A stretch of DNA of 64,000 nucleotides from an uncultured Flavobacteriaceae bacterium (GCA_947494205.1 CANLUH010000002.1:372001-436000), one strand, 5' to 3'; counted from the stretch's first letter, positions 19,978-29,725 are shown. Numbers and translations: made by a program. The notes: generated by a model not told the origin, from the sequence alone.

Positions 19978-20718
19978 ATGAGTAAAATAAAACTCTTTTG
20001 TTTTCCATTTGCAGGCGGTTCTGCAACACTTTACAATAACTGGAAACCTTATCTTAAAGAGCATATAGAATTAATACCTATAGAATTAGCAGGTAGAGGT
20101 ACAAGAATGGGAGAACCATTATATGCGTCTTTAGAAACAGCTATTAATGATGTTTTCAACCTAATAAAAGAGGATATAAAACAGACTCCTTATGCTTTAT
20201 TAGGACATAGTTTAGGAGGTATAATAATTAATGAGTTAGCTTTAAAAATAAGAGCATTAGGCTTACCAGAACCTAAACATGTCTTTTTCTCTGGAAATAA
20301 TCCTTTACATATTAAAAACGATGAGAAAAACTATCATTTATTAGATGAAGAAACGTTTAAAGATAAAATATTAGAGCTAGGAGGAACCCCTCCAGAATTC
20401 TTTAAACATCCAGAATTACTAGACATATTTTTACCACTATTGCGAAACGATTTTAAACTAGCTTCTATAGATTTTAGTAAAAGACCAATAGATCCTTTTA
20501 AAACAGATATCACAGTGTTTATGGGAATAGAAGATACCGAAATACATTACGATAAATTATACCAATGGAAACATTTTACAAAGGAGAAATGTACCATGCA
20601 TTTTTATAATGGGGATCATTTCTTTCTACATGACGAAATAGAACACATTACTAGTGTGCTTAACGAAACACTATTAAAAGTGTTATCTCTAAATAAGGTA
20701 GCAGCAAGCATTGGTTAA
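19978..20718 (+). CDS. Type II thioesterase (GrsT-like)
   Basis: 246 residues, the normal size for a stand-alone NRPS editing thioesterase. It opens with LFCFPFAGGSA and has the nucleophile elbow GHSLGG (Ser78, codon 20209-20211) and a late GDHFFLH histidine. It would hydrolyse wrong acyl groups from stalled carrier domains in the cytoplasm. It starts 27 bases after the exporter gene and overlaps the next gene by 8 bases, so translation is probably coupled. No signal peptide. Confidence 0.92.
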   Translation: MSKIKLFCFPFAGGSATLYNNWKPYLKEHIELIPIELAGRGTRMGEPLYASLETAINDVFNLIKEDIKQTPYALLGHSLGGIIINELALKIRALGLPEPKHVFFSGNNPLHIKNDEKNYHLLDEETFKDKILELGGTPPEFFKHPELLDIFLPLLRNDFKLASIDFSKRPIDPFKTDITVFMGIEDTEIHYDKLYQWKHFTKEKCTMHFYNGDHFFLHDEIEHITSVLNETLLKVLSLNKVAASIG

Positions 20719-21367
20719 TATAATTTACACAACGTTTATAACACCTTTACCCAAAGTAATATTTGATGCTTATTTAAATGAGTTGCCCAAAGTAATGCAA
20801 GATAAAAACAACAAATATTTAAGGTGGCAAGACAGACATGCACACGTATTAGGGCGACTATTATTAATTAAAGCCTTGCAGATATTTGGGTATGATAAAA
20901 CAGAGCTTTCAAAAATTAAATATACAGACTACGGTAAACCTTATTTAGAAAACGGTTTAGAATTTAATATTTCTCATACAGAAAATTTAGTAGTCCTTGC
21001 TATAAATAAAACACATGTTTTAGGTATAGATGTAGAATTAATAAGACCTATAGTTTTCGAGAATTTTAATGAAGTTATGACTAAAGATGAGTGGCAAAAT
21101 ATAAATAAAGCTACTAATAAAACAGAAACCTTTTTTAGACATTGGGTTACAAAGGAAAGTGTTATAAAAGCAGACGGAAAGGGCTTATCTATCCCTTTGT
21201 TAGATATTAAAATTGAGGAGGAAAATAAAATTAAATATAAAAATAAAGTGTGGTTTATACAGCCATTACAATTAGCAGAGAACTATAGTGCTTCATTAGC
21301 AACAAATATAAAAGTAATGCCTTATACAATAGAAAGTATAGACTATACAAAACTATTGAATACATAA
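20711..21367 (+). CDS. 4'-phosphopantetheinyl transferase, Sfp type
   Basis: 218 residues. It transfers phosphopantetheine from CoA to the carrier-domain serines and so activates the synthetases encoded upstream. Visible motifs are NISHTEN, the Mg-binding GIDVE and the WVTKESVIKADGKGL block that defines the family. I accept the TTG start at 20711, which overlaps the thioesterase gene: the only later ATG in the first part (MQDK) would remove the N-terminal strand. Presence in the operon suggests a dedicated enzyme. Confidence 0.93.
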   Translation: MVNIIYTTFITPLPKVIFDAYLNELPKVMQDKNNKYLRWQDRHAHVLGRLLLIKALQIFGYDKTELSKIKYTDYGKPYLENGLEFNISHTENLVVLAINKTHVLGIDVELIRPIVFENFNEVMTKDEWQNINKATNKTETFFRHWVTKESVIKADGKGLSIPLLDIKIEEENKIKYKNKVWFIQPLQLAENYSASLATNIKVMPYTIESIDYTKLLNT

Positions 21368-21415
21368 AAATAGAAATAATTAAACTTGATTTAACAGCAG
21401 AATAAATTCAAAACA

Positions 21416-22663
21416 ATGGATCAAAAAATTCAAAAGAAAAAATGGACAAGTAAAAAAATAGCGCAAATTGTTGGAGCGTTATTGGTGGTAGCTTTTATAG
21501 TGTACCAATTGTTTATTTCAGAAAATAAATCGAAATTGACGATAGACGAGAATAAAATTACAATATCTGAAGTCAAAAAAGGAGAATTCCAAGAATATAT
21601 CATCCAGTTTGGAGAAGTAGTAGCAAGTAACACCTTTTATTTAGATGCAGTTGAAGGCGGAAACATTACACAAGTATTTAAAGAAAGTGGGAATCTTGTA
21701 AAAAAGGATGAGCCAATTATAGCTTTAGAAAATGCGAACTTAAGACTAAATGTATTAAGCCAAGAAAATGCTTTAAACGAACAAATTAACAGAGTAAGAA
21801 CTACACGTTTACAATTAGATCAAAATTACCTGTCTCAAAAACAACAACTTGCTCAAATTGAAAACCAACTACATACGCTAAGCCCTCAATTTACAAGAGA
21901 TAGTACTTTGTTTGCAAAACAATTAATCTCTAAACAAAATTTTGAGAGAACAGAAGCAGACTATAAGTATAACTTAAAACGATTAAAATTTACATTCGAA
22001 TCCTTTAAAACAGATTCTACAGCAAGAGTTATACAATTACGACAATTACAAGCCTCTGAGCTTAATATGCTAGAAAACCTAGTGGGTGTTAAAAAGTTAC
22101 TAGACAATTTAGTTATTAAAGCGCCTATAGATGGTATTCTAGCAACTTCAAAATTACAGAAAGGACAGAACGTAAATAAAGGAGAACGATTAGGGCAAGT
22201 CGATGAGTTGTCTAAACATAAGTTAAGAGTAAGAGTCGACGAACTTTATATAGCCAAAATTACTAAAGGTCTTGAAGCGGCTGCAACTATAGAAGGTGAG
22301 AAGTACAAGTTAACAATCTCCCATATCTATCCCACAATTACAAACGGTCAATTTGAAGTAGACATGGAGTTTCAAGGAGATACACCAGAGAATTTAAGAA
22401 GAGGTCAATCTGTAAGAGTAAAAATTGAATTAAGTAATGCCTCACAAGAAATCTTAATGCCAGTTGGAGGTTATTATAATAAAACTGGAGGGAATTGGAT
22501 TTATGTTGTTGAAAAAGAAGGTAATAAAGCTGTAAAAAGAAATATAAAATTAGGAAGAAAAAATACAAATTATTATCAAATATTAAGCGGATTAGATACT
22601 GGCGAAAAAGTAATTACATCCTCTTACAACAACTTTGGCGATAACGAAATATTAGTCTGGTAA
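21416..22663 (+). CDS. Membrane-fusion/periplasmic adaptor protein (HlyD/MacA family)
   Basis: 415 residues. A short basic N-terminus precedes one membrane helix (about 17-35). A lipoyl-like half (GGNITQVFKESGNLVKKDEPI) follows, then a long alpha-helical hairpin rich in Gln and Leu (about 115-210), the second lipoyl half with APIDGIL, and a beta-barrel domain. It would link an inner-membrane transporter to the TolC protein encoded two genes downstream. The 48-base gap and shared direction place it in the peptide operon as part of an export system for the product or a related compound. Confidence 0.9.
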   Translation: MDQKIQKKKWTSKKIAQIVGALLVVAFIVYQLFISENKSKLTIDENKITISEVKKGEFQEYIIQFGEVVASNTFYLDAVEGGNITQVFKESGNLVKKDEPIIALENANLRLNVLSQENALNEQINRVRTTRLQLDQNYLSQKQQLAQIENQLHTLSPQFTRDSTLFAKQLISKQNFERTEADYKYNLKRLKFTFESFKTDSTARVIQLRQLQASELNMLENLVGVKKLLDNLVIKAPIDGILATSKLQKGQNVNKGERLGQVDELSKHKLRVRVDELYIAKITKGLEAAATIEGEKYKLTISHIYPTITNGQFEVDMEFQGDTPENLRRGQSVRVKIELSNASQEILMPVGGYYNKTGGNWIYVVEKEGNKAVKRNIKLGRKNTNYYQILSGLDTGEKVITSSYNNFGDNEILVW

Positions 22664-22702
22664 AACAATCACAATTTATAATTAATTAAAAACAAGAATA
22701 AA

Positions 22703-23416
22703 ATGATAAAAACAAATAGTTTAAAAAAGGTTTATAAGAGCGATGAGATTTTAACAACCGCTGTTAATGAGATTAACTTAGATGTTAAAAAAGGCGAATT
22801 TATTGCTATTATGGGACCATCAGGATGTGGTAAATCATCATTATTAAACATTTTAGGGTTATTAGATAGTCCAACAAGTGGAGAATACTGGTTTGATGGA
22901 ATAGAAGTATCTAAATTTAAAGAAAATCAGAAATCTAACATAAGAAAAGGAGCTATCGGGTTCATTTTTCAAAACTTTAATTTAATAGAAGATTTATCTG
23001 TTTACGATAATGTAGAGTTGTCGTTACTATACTTAAAAATGCCTAAAACCGAGCGTAAAGCAAAAGTAGAAGAGGTATTAACTAAAATGGATATTATACA
23101 TCGTAGAGATCACTTTCCACAACAACTTTCTGGAGGACAACAACAAAGAGTAGCAATAGCAAGAGCCATTGTGTCTAATCCAAAAGTTATACTTGCAGAT
23201 GAGCCAACAGGAAACTTAGATTCTAAAAATGGAGAAGAAGTAATGAATCTATTAGTAGAATTAAATAAAGAAGGGACTACTATAATGATGGTGACACACT
23301 CAGACAAAGATGCTGGATATGCGCATAAAACAATAAAACTTCTAGATGGAAAATTTGAAAGTATAAATATTAATAAACCTCAAAAACAAGAGGAAGTAGA
23401 GCTAGCAAACGTTTAA
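22703..23416 (+). CDS. ABC transporter ATP-binding protein (MacB/LolD type, ATPase only)
   Basis: 237 residues, a complete stand-alone nucleotide-binding domain. Walker A is GPSGCGKSS, the signature LSGGQQQR, Walker B VILADEPTGNLDS, and the switch histidine lies in MVTHSD. Sequence type and neighbours (adaptor before, TolC after) place it with MacAB/Lol-like tripartite exporters. Such ATPases need an FtsX-like permease, and none is encoded in this window; it may lie upstream of the left edge. Confidence 0.93.
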   Translation: MIKTNSLKKVYKSDEILTTAVNEINLDVKKGEFIAIMGPSGCGKSSLLNILGLLDSPTSGEYWFDGIEVSKFKENQKSNIRKGAIGFIFQNFNLIEDLSVYDNVELSLLYLKMPKTERKAKVEEVLTKMDIIHRRDHFPQQLSGGQQQRVAIARAIVSNPKVILADEPTGNLDSKNGEEVMNLLVELNKEGTTIMMVTHSDKDAGYAHKTIKLLDGKFESININKPQKQEEVELANV

Positions 23417-23429
23417 TAGAAATTATAAT

Positions 23430-24728
23430 ATGAAGTGTCAAATTTCCGGGTTGTTACTGTGTTTCTTTTTAATAAGTTTACAGGCAATAGGGCAAGAAAA
23501 AGTTAATATAGAAGATTTAATAGCCATAGCATTAGATCAAAATACAGAGATTACGCAAAATGGAAAAAACCTAGAGTTATTAGAAAAAAGAGAAACACAG
23601 TCTTATTTAGAGTTATTACCAAGTGCTACTGTAAATATTGATGGTTTGCAGAATACGGGATTAAGTTTTGATCAAACTGCTGGGGAATTACGAACAGAAA
23701 CAGGAAAATTTCTATATTCATCAGGGACATTAAACTGGGACATTTCGAACCTAATATTTAGTAATTCTAGAATTAAGAGAGCTAAAAATAACAAACAGCA
23801 ACAGCAATGGAATCTGGAAGCGACCAAAAACAGAGTTGTATTAGAAGTTATAAGGTTATACCTAGAAATACTTCAGAATTTAAATCAAAAAGATATTTTA
23901 GAAAAATCGTTTGATACACAAAAACTTAATTTAGATAGAACTTCAGAAATGATACGTCTTGGTGCGCTACCTGGGCAAGATTTCTATACGCAAAAGGCAG
24001 AATTAAGCAGAATAAAGTCTTTACAAGTAGAGAATAAAGCCATGGGAGTTAATTTAAAACAGCTTCTGTTAGCACTATTAAATTTATCAAACGACACAAC
24101 TCTAGATTTAGAAAAAGATGGTGCCTATTTTTCTACATTAAAAAATGAAAAAGAGTTAGGAGAGCGTTATGAAGAAGCATTACAAGGCAAAAATGAGTTG
24201 AAAAGCTTAGAGGCTTTAGTAGATGGTAGTAAGTATCAATTTAAACAAGATAAATCTGCCTATTTTCCTAGATTATCGTTGTACTATACATACGGAACCT
24301 CATATTCATCTTTTCAAGAAAGTACATTTAACCAACAATTTTTTGATGATAATATTATAAAAACATTAGGTGTTACTGCTGTTATACCTTTATTTAATGG
24401 TGCCAGTACAAGAAACAATGTCTTTAGTTCTAAAGTTAATTACGAAAACGCAGTATTAGATTTAAAGCAATATAAACGAGATATGTATGTTGAATTATCT
24501 AATATTTACAACACTTATGAAGCTAGAAAAGAGGCAAAAGTATTTAGAGAAGAACAATTAGATGCAAATTTAAAAGCGTTCGAGTTAGAACAAGAACGTT
24601 ATTTTTTAGGGCAAGGAACTACTTTAGATTTAGCTCTAGCTCAGCGAAACTATATAGAATCTTCTTTAGTATTAAGCCAACTAGAATATCAAATATTATA
24701 CGATCGATTTCAAATACTATACTATTAA
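23430..24728 (+). CDS. TolC family outer membrane efflux protein
   Basis: 432 residues with a signal peptide (about 1-21, ending AIGQ). Two long helical repeats show the usual OEP pattern, for example NLKAFELEQERYFLGQGT near the C-terminus and its counterpart TSEMIRLGALPGQDF earlier. It forms the outer-membrane channel for the adaptor/ATPase pair just upstream (13-base gap). It is the last gene of the operon, followed by a strong terminator. Confidence 0.92.
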   Translation: MKCQISGLLLCFFLISLQAIGQEKVNIEDLIAIALDQNTEITQNGKNLELLEKRETQSYLELLPSATVNIDGLQNTGLSFDQTAGELRTETGKFLYSSGTLNWDISNLIFSNSRIKRAKNNKQQQQWNLEATKNRVVLEVIRLYLEILQNLNQKDILEKSFDTQKLNLDRTSEMIRLGALPGQDFYTQKAELSRIKSLQVENKAMGVNLKQLLLALLNLSNDTTLDLEKDGAYFSTLKNEKELGERYEEALQGKNELKSLEALVDGSKYQFKQDKSAYFPRLSLYYTYGTSYSSFQESTFNQQFFDDNIIKTLGVTAVIPLFNGASTRNNVFSSKVNYENAVLDLKQYKRDMYVELSNIYNTYEARKEAKVFREEQLDANLKAFELEQERYFLGQGTTLDLALAQRNYIESSLVLSQLEYQILYDRFQILYY

Positions 24729-24752
24729 ACTAAATAAGTTTAAAAATAGATT

Positions 24753-24788
24753 AAACCCCATAACTAGTTATAGTTTATGGGGTTTTTT
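24753..24788 (+). terminator. Intrinsic terminator ending the NRPS operon
   Basis: An 11-bp perfect stem (24753-24763 with 24775-24785, containing CCCC/GGGG) encloses an 11-base loop and runs into a T tract ending at 24788. It lies 24 bases after the TolC stop and marks the right boundary of the peptide cluster. Confidence 0.9.
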
Positions 24789-24903
24789 ATTGGTAATTAT
24801 CTTAATAACAGAATCGATAATAAAATTTAAGTATAATAACTATTGAAAGATTTTTAATTACACCTATTTTTCCTACATTTAGTATCTAAAATCAATAATT
24901 TTT

Positions 24904-26442
24904 ATGCTCAAAAAAGTTTTTGGGAGCGCCGTATTCGGTGTAGAAGCAACCACAATTACTGTAGAAGTCAATGTAGATTCGGGAATAGGATATCACCTTG
25001 TAGGGCTTCCAGACAATGCCATTAAAGAAAGTAACTATCGTATTGCAGCAGCATTGCAAAATAATGGCTATAAAATACCAGGAAAGAAAATAACGATTAA
25101 TATGGCACCTGCCGACTTACGAAAGGAGGGAAGTGCCTACGATTTAACTTTAGCAGTAGGAATCCTTGCCGCTTCTAAGCAAATACAAGCAGAACATTTA
25201 GAAGAGTATCTTATTATGGGAGAACTCTCTTTAGATGGTAGTTTACAACCTATAAAAGGTGCTTTACCTATAGCTATAAAAGCCTTAGAAGAAGGTTATA
25301 AAGGTTTTATTTTACCAATTCAAAATGCTAAAGAAGCAGCTATAGTAGATGGTTTAGAAGTGTATGGAATAGAAAACATTAAACAAGTCATTAATTTTTT
25401 CGATAAAAACGAAGCATTAGAACAGACCATAATAGATACTAAAGCAGAATTTCAAAAGAACCTAAATTTTCCAGAATTCGATTTTAGTGATGTAAAAGGA
25501 CAAGAGAGTATAAAACGCTGTATGGAAATTGCAGCAGCAGGAGGACATAATATTATATTGATTGGTCCACCTGGCGCAGGAAAAACGATGTTAGCTAAAC
25601 GTATGCCTAGTATACTACCGCCTATGACTTTAAATGAAGCCTTAGAAACTACCAAAATACATAGTGTGGTTGGTCGAGTAAAGTCGGATGCAGGAATCAT
25701 GGCACAACGACCATTTAGAAGCCCACACCACACCATTTCCAACGTCGCGTTGGTAGGCGGTGGAAGTTATCCACAACCCGGAGAAATCTCATTATCGCAT
25801 AATGGTGTTTTATTTTTAGATGAATTGCCAGAATTTAAACGTGAAGTTCTTGAAGTAATGCGTCAACCACTAGAAGATAGAGAAGTTACTATTTCTAGAG
25901 CAAAGTTTACAGTGACTTATCCATCTTCATTCATGTTAGTAGCAAGTATGAATCCAAGCCCTAGTGGCTATTTTAACGACCCAGATGCACCAGTAACCTC
26001 TAGTCCAGCAGAAATGCAACGTTATTTAAGTAAAATTTCAGGGCCTTTATTAGACAGAATAGACATACATATAGAAGTGACACCTGTACCTTTCGAGAAA
26101 TTAAGCGAAGATAGAACAGGAGAATCCTCAGTAGACATAAGAAAACGAGTGACTGCAGCAAGAGAACGACAAACAGAACGTTTTGCAGAATCTAATTCGG
26201 TACATTACAATGCGCAAATGAATACAAAACAAATTAGAAAACATTGTGAATTAGATGAGGCCTCCAAAGGCTTATTAAAAACTGCAATGGAACGTTTAAA
26301 TTTATCTGCTCGTGCTTACGACCGTATTTTAAAAGTCTCTAGAACTATTGCCGACTTAGAAGGTGTAGTGACTATTAATGGCTCGCATATTAGTGAAGCT
26401 ATACAATATAGAAGTATGGATAGAGAAGGGTGGTTGGGGTAA
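24904..26442 (+). CDS. YifB family Mg chelatase-like AAA ATPase (ComM-like)
   Basis: 512 residues, full length for the family. It has the N-terminal ChlI-like region (FGVEATTITVEVNVDSG; KITINMAPADLRKEG), an AAA core with Walker A GPPGAGKT (about 220) and a Walker B region VLFLDELPEF, and the C-terminal Mg_chelatase_C region ending in SMDREGW. Family members such as ComM act as helicases in branch migration during natural transformation; that role here comes from the family only. It has its own transcription unit after the terminator and looks like a conserved chromosomal gene flanking the cluster. Confidence 0.93.
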   Translation: MLKKVFGSAVFGVEATTITVEVNVDSGIGYHLVGLPDNAIKESNYRIAAALQNNGYKIPGKKITINMAPADLRKEGSAYDLTLAVGILAASKQIQAEHLEEYLIMGELSLDGSLQPIKGALPIAIKALEEGYKGFILPIQNAKEAAIVDGLEVYGIENIKQVINFFDKNEALEQTIIDTKAEFQKNLNFPEFDFSDVKGQESIKRCMEIAAAGGHNIILIGPPGAGKTMLAKRMPSILPPMTLNEALETTKIHSVVGRVKSDAGIMAQRPFRSPHHTISNVALVGGGSYPQPGEISLSHNGVLFLDELPEFKREVLEVMRQPLEDREVTISRAKFTVTYPSSFMLVASMNPSPSGYFNDPDAPVTSSPAEMQRYLSKISGPLLDRIDIHIEVTPVPFEKLSEDRTGESSVDIRKRVTAARERQTERFAESNSVHYNAQMNTKQIRKHCELDEASKGLLKTAMERLNLSARAYDRILKVSRTIADLEGVVTINGSHISEAIQYRSMDREGWLG

Positions 26443-26562
26443 AGTACAAAGAATATTAATTTCCCAAGTTTAACTTATAGTTGTAATTATCTGCTTACAT
26501 GCCATGTAGCTTAGTTTGAGTTATTGACATTAAAGTGATGAGCATAAAAGATGTTTTTATTG

Positions 26563-26610
26563 TATATCATCTACTTTTTTACTTAAGTATAAAATAATGT
26601 AGATGATATA
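26563..26610. repeat. 12-bp perfect inverted repeat with 24-base loop
   Basis: Arms 26563-26574 and 26599-26610 are exactly complementary (TATATCATCTAC and its complement). The left arm is followed at once by six T, which on the + strand does not fit a normal terminator. It lies between the YifB gene and the DUF1800 gene and could be a weak terminator or a regulatory dyad. Confidence 0.4.
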
Positions 26611-26664
26611 AATAATTAAACCATTAGTTAAGTTATGAGTCTAAGTCTAAAAGCATTATAAATA

Positions 26665-28053
26665 ATGGAACAAAAACATCTTCAACATTTATATTTAAGA
26701 GCTGGATTTGGAATTGGTTACAATAAACTTCAAGAGCTTCAGTCAAAATCTAAAACTACAATTGTTTCAAAGTTATTTTTAGATGCTGAAAAATATGAGG
26801 AATTGCAACTAGATCTTTCAGAATTCAAGGAGCTACTTCAACCTAAAAAGCTGATGAAATTAAAAATGATGGATGGAGAATTTAGAGCACTGAATAAGAA
26901 AAGTAGGCAGAAAGTAAAAGAACTTAATTATGCATGGATTGATAGAATGGTAAATTCGTCCTCTATATTAAACGAAAAAATGACCTTGTTTTGGGCAAAT
27001 GTTTTTGTATGTCGCGATAATACTATTTGGCATATTCAACGCTATAATAACACACTACGAACTAATGCTCTAGGCAATTTTAAAGATTTTGTAAAGGCCA
27101 TAGCTAAAGAGCCTTCAATGAGTAAATATCTTAATAATAGACAAAATGTAAAACAAAGCCCCAACGAGAATTTTGCAAGAGAACTTATGGAGCTTTTTAC
27201 ACTAGGAGTAGGTCATTACACAGAGCAAGATATAAAGGAATCAGCAAGAGCGTTCACAGGTTGGTCGTTTAAGCGAAATGGTGATTTCTTTTTACGTGCT
27301 AAAAAACACGATTATGGAGAGAAAACCTTCTTAGGAAAAACGGGGAACTTTAATGGTGATGATATTATAGATATTATTTTAGAACAAAAACAATGTGCAA
27401 AATTTATTTGTGGAAAAATATATAGATACTTTGTAAACCCTAAAATAAATGATGCTCATGTAGAGGAGCTTACGCAGTTGTTTTATAAAGATTACAACAT
27501 TAAAAAATTAATGCATCATATTTTTAGTTCAGATTGGTTTTATGATGATGAGAATATTGGTGTAAAAATAAAATCGCCAATAGAGCTTTTAGTTAGCATC
27601 CAAAACATAGTACCTGTTCAATTTAAAAAGAAAAAGCAATTATTATACTTACAAAAAATGATGGGGCAAGTTTTATTAAACCCACCAAATGTTTCTGGTT
27701 GGAAAGGTGATAAAAGCTGGATAGATTCTAATACCCTAATGTTTAGAATGAAACTTCCCTCAATACTCTTAAATGATGCTGTAATAAATTTAGATGAAAA
27801 GGGAACATTTGAAGCTTCTTTTGAAGCTTATTATAGTAAAGAAAAGAACAAAAGGCGTTTTTTAAAGGTTACAAAATCTTGGGATGTTTTTAATAATGAA
27901 TATGGTAGTTTGTCTGCTGAAACATTAAAAAAGATATTAATAGTTGGCAATATAGATAAAGACACAGAAGCTCTGTTAAACAATTTAAAAATAGAAAATA
28001 ACAAAGATTTTTGTGTACAAATCATGTCTATACCAGAATATCAATTGTGTTAA
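26665..28053 (+). CDS. DUF1800 family protein
   Basis: 462 residues. It shows family features: an early HLYLRAGFG block, FWANVFV, an NFARELMELFTLG block, ARAFTGW and the C-terminal PPNVSGWKGDKSW. The function of DUF1800 is not established. It is nearly always next to a DUF1501 gene, as here (10-base gap), so the two products probably act together. I see no clear signal peptide, although the DUF1501 partner has one. I do not assign a reaction. Confidence 0.88.
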   Translation: MEQKHLQHLYLRAGFGIGYNKLQELQSKSKTTIVSKLFLDAEKYEELQLDLSEFKELLQPKKLMKLKMMDGEFRALNKKSRQKVKELNYAWIDRMVNSSSILNEKMTLFWANVFVCRDNTIWHIQRYNNTLRTNALGNFKDFVKAIAKEPSMSKYLNNRQNVKQSPNENFARELMELFTLGVGHYTEQDIKESARAFTGWSFKRNGDFFLRAKKHDYGEKTFLGKTGNFNGDDIIDIILEQKQCAKFICGKIYRYFVNPKINDAHVEELTQLFYKDYNIKKLMHHIFSSDWFYDDENIGVKIKSPIELLVSIQNIVPVQFKKKKQLLYLQKMMGQVLLNPPNVSGWKGDKSWIDSNTLMFRMKLPSILLNDAVINLDEKGTFEASFEAYYSKEKNKRRFLKVTKSWDVFNNEYGSLSAETLKKILIVGNIDKDTEALLNNLKIENNKDFCVQIMSIPEYQLC

Positions 28054-28063
28054 TATGTAAACT

Positions 28064-29254
28064 ATGGAAAGAAGAGATTTTTTAAAGCAAAGTACATTAG
28101 CTAGTAGTTTATTCTTTGTGCCTAATTTTATAAAAGCTTTTGAAAATATGGCTTTAACGTCATTGAGTCATAAAAAAATAGTGATTGTACAATTATCTGG
28201 TGGTAATGATGGTTTAAATACTATTGTGCCTTTTAATAATGATATTTATTACAAGAATAGACCAGGAATCGCGATATCGAAAAATAGTATTATAAAAATA
28301 ACAGACGAGTTAGGTTTTAATGAAAACTTAAAACCACTTAAAAACCTCTATGATAAAGGCTATTTATCAATTATTAATAATGTTGGATATCCAAATCCAA
28401 ACCGTTCTCATTTTCGGTCTACAGATATATGGCATACAGCAAGTGATTCAAACGAATATTTAAGCACTGGGTGGGTGGGACGTTATATTGAAACATATGG
28501 AAAACTACCTTATACAGGTATTGAATTAGACGATAGTTTATCGCTAATAATGAAAGGTGAAACCATAAATGGAATAGCAACAAAGAATCCAAAAATACTA
28601 TTTAATAATATGCAAACACCATATTTTAAAAAGGTTTTAAAAAGTCAAAGCGAAGCACACTTAAGCGAACACAACTTAGGCTATTTGTATAAAACAATGA
28701 TAGAAGCAGAATCTTCAGCAAAGTATATTTACGAAACGTCTAAAACTTATAAGAGTAAATTAGAATACCCAAATAATCCTTTTGGAAAACAGCTAAAAAC
28801 AACAGCAGAATTTATTAATTCTAATTTAGACAGTTCTGTATATTACGTCTCAATGGGAGGGTTTGATACACACGCAAATCAAGAGAACCGGCAAAAAAAA
28901 CTATTAGATATTTACAGTAAATCTATAGATGTTTTTGTTAAAGATTTAGAACAGAATGATACATTTAAAGATACGCTTATATTAACTTTCTCTGAGTTTG
29001 GGCGTAGAGTTAAACAAAATGCAGCTAACGGAACAGACCATGGAGCAGCAAATAATGTATTCCTAATAGGGAAGAATATAAAGACAAAAGGTTTTTATAA
29101 TAAAGCGCCAGATTTATCAAATTTAGATAATAATGGAGATATAAAATATACAGTAGATTTTAGATCTGTTTATGCTACTATTTTGGATAACTGGTTAAGT
29201 GTAAGTAGTAAAACTATTCTAAATAAAACATTTAAGACGTTAGATTTTATATAA
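28064..29254 (+). CDS. DUF1501 family protein with Tat-like signal
   Basis: 396 residues. The N-terminus MERRDFLKQS followed by a short hydrophobic stretch is a twin-arginine-type signal. The body shows the sulfatase-like alkaline-phosphatase fold expected of DUF1501 (VQLSGGNDGLNT, MGGFDTHANQ, TFSEFGRRVKQN, GTDHGAAN). Exact function is unknown. It is the second gene of the DUF1800-DUF1501 pair and probably acts outside the cytoplasm. It may be unrelated to both flanking clusters. Confidence 0.88.
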   Translation: MERRDFLKQSTLASSLFFVPNFIKAFENMALTSLSHKKIVIVQLSGGNDGLNTIVPFNNDIYYKNRPGIAISKNSIIKITDELGFNENLKPLKNLYDKGYLSIINNVGYPNPNRSHFRSTDIWHTASDSNEYLSTGWVGRYIETYGKLPYTGIELDDSLSLIMKGETINGIATKNPKILFNNMQTPYFKKVLKSQSEAHLSEHNLGYLYKTMIEAESSAKYIYETSKTYKSKLEYPNNPFGKQLKTTAEFINSNLDSSVYYVSMGGFDTHANQENRQKKLLDIYSKSIDVFVKDLEQNDTFKDTLILTFSEFGRRVKQNAANGTDHGAANNVFLIGKNIKTKGFYNKAPDLSNLDNNGDIKYTVDFRSVYATILDNWLSVSSKTILNKTFKTLDFI

Positions 29255-29368
29255 AAAGAACTATCAAACTTTGTTTGACGATGATTATACCACAATCGAC
29301 ATTAATTAAACCAAACAATTAAATGTATATAATATATTTATGCTGTGTAATTAATAATCCAACTTAGT

Positions 29369-29500
29369 ATGAAACTAATAAATTCTTTTCTGCTTTTATT
29401 CTCAGATAAATTAGATGATCATTTTGAAAATGAATATAATAGTATTGGTTTCTCAGAAAAAAACCATATAAATATTAGTTCAAAAACTTCTAGAGTTTAA
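29369..29500 (+). CDS. Doubtful small ORF, 43 residues
   Basis: ATG to TAA with no detectable homology that I recognise. The start MKLINSFLLLF is hydrophobic and the rest is polar (DKLDDHFENEYNS). Codon use is like the neighbourhood, which in such AT-rich DNA is weak evidence. It could be a remnant or chance. Confidence 0.2.
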   Translation: MKLINSFLLLFSDKLDDHFENEYNSIGFSEKNHINISSKTSRV

Positions 29501-29560
29501 TATTTCTTTTAAACCATATTTTCGGAGTAAATAGTAATTTACAATACATATATTAATTGA

Positions 29561-29589
29561 ATAACGACTATGGTTACCATAGTCGTTAT
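29561..29589. terminator. 14-bp palindrome, probable bidirectional terminator
   Basis: Arms 29561-29574 and 29576-29589 are exactly complementary around one T (ATAACGACTATGGT and its complement). It lies between two convergent genes, 307 bases after one stop and 137 after the other. Downstream + sequence is T-rich but has no clean T run, so terminator is the best guess; a protein-binding dyad is possible. Confidence 0.45.
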
Positions 29590-29725
29590 ATTGCTTTTAA
29601 TAAGGAGAAGAAAGTTAATGCTATCTAGTATAAATTCAAACAATAATACAATTATGGAGTAGGCTTTCACGATGCCTAAGATAACTTACGCTTGTTGAAA
29701 TTAGTACAGTCACTTCTCATTAAAA

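Larger units (their letters stand above)
29255..29725. other. 471-base intergenic region, largely non-coding
   Basis: It lies between convergent genes (DUF1501 on + and the S74 protein on -). It holds a weak hairpin just after the DUF1501 stop (29264-29278, 6-bp arms), one doubtful 43-codon reading frame (29369-29500) and a strong palindrome (29561-29589). I see no tRNA, repeat array or mobile-element ends. Confidence 0.7.

Noticed and set aside
24843-24881. Promoter TTG/TACATTTA before the YifB gene
   Set aside because: The -7 box lacks the final G and the spacer is about 28 bases, outside the usual 17-23.
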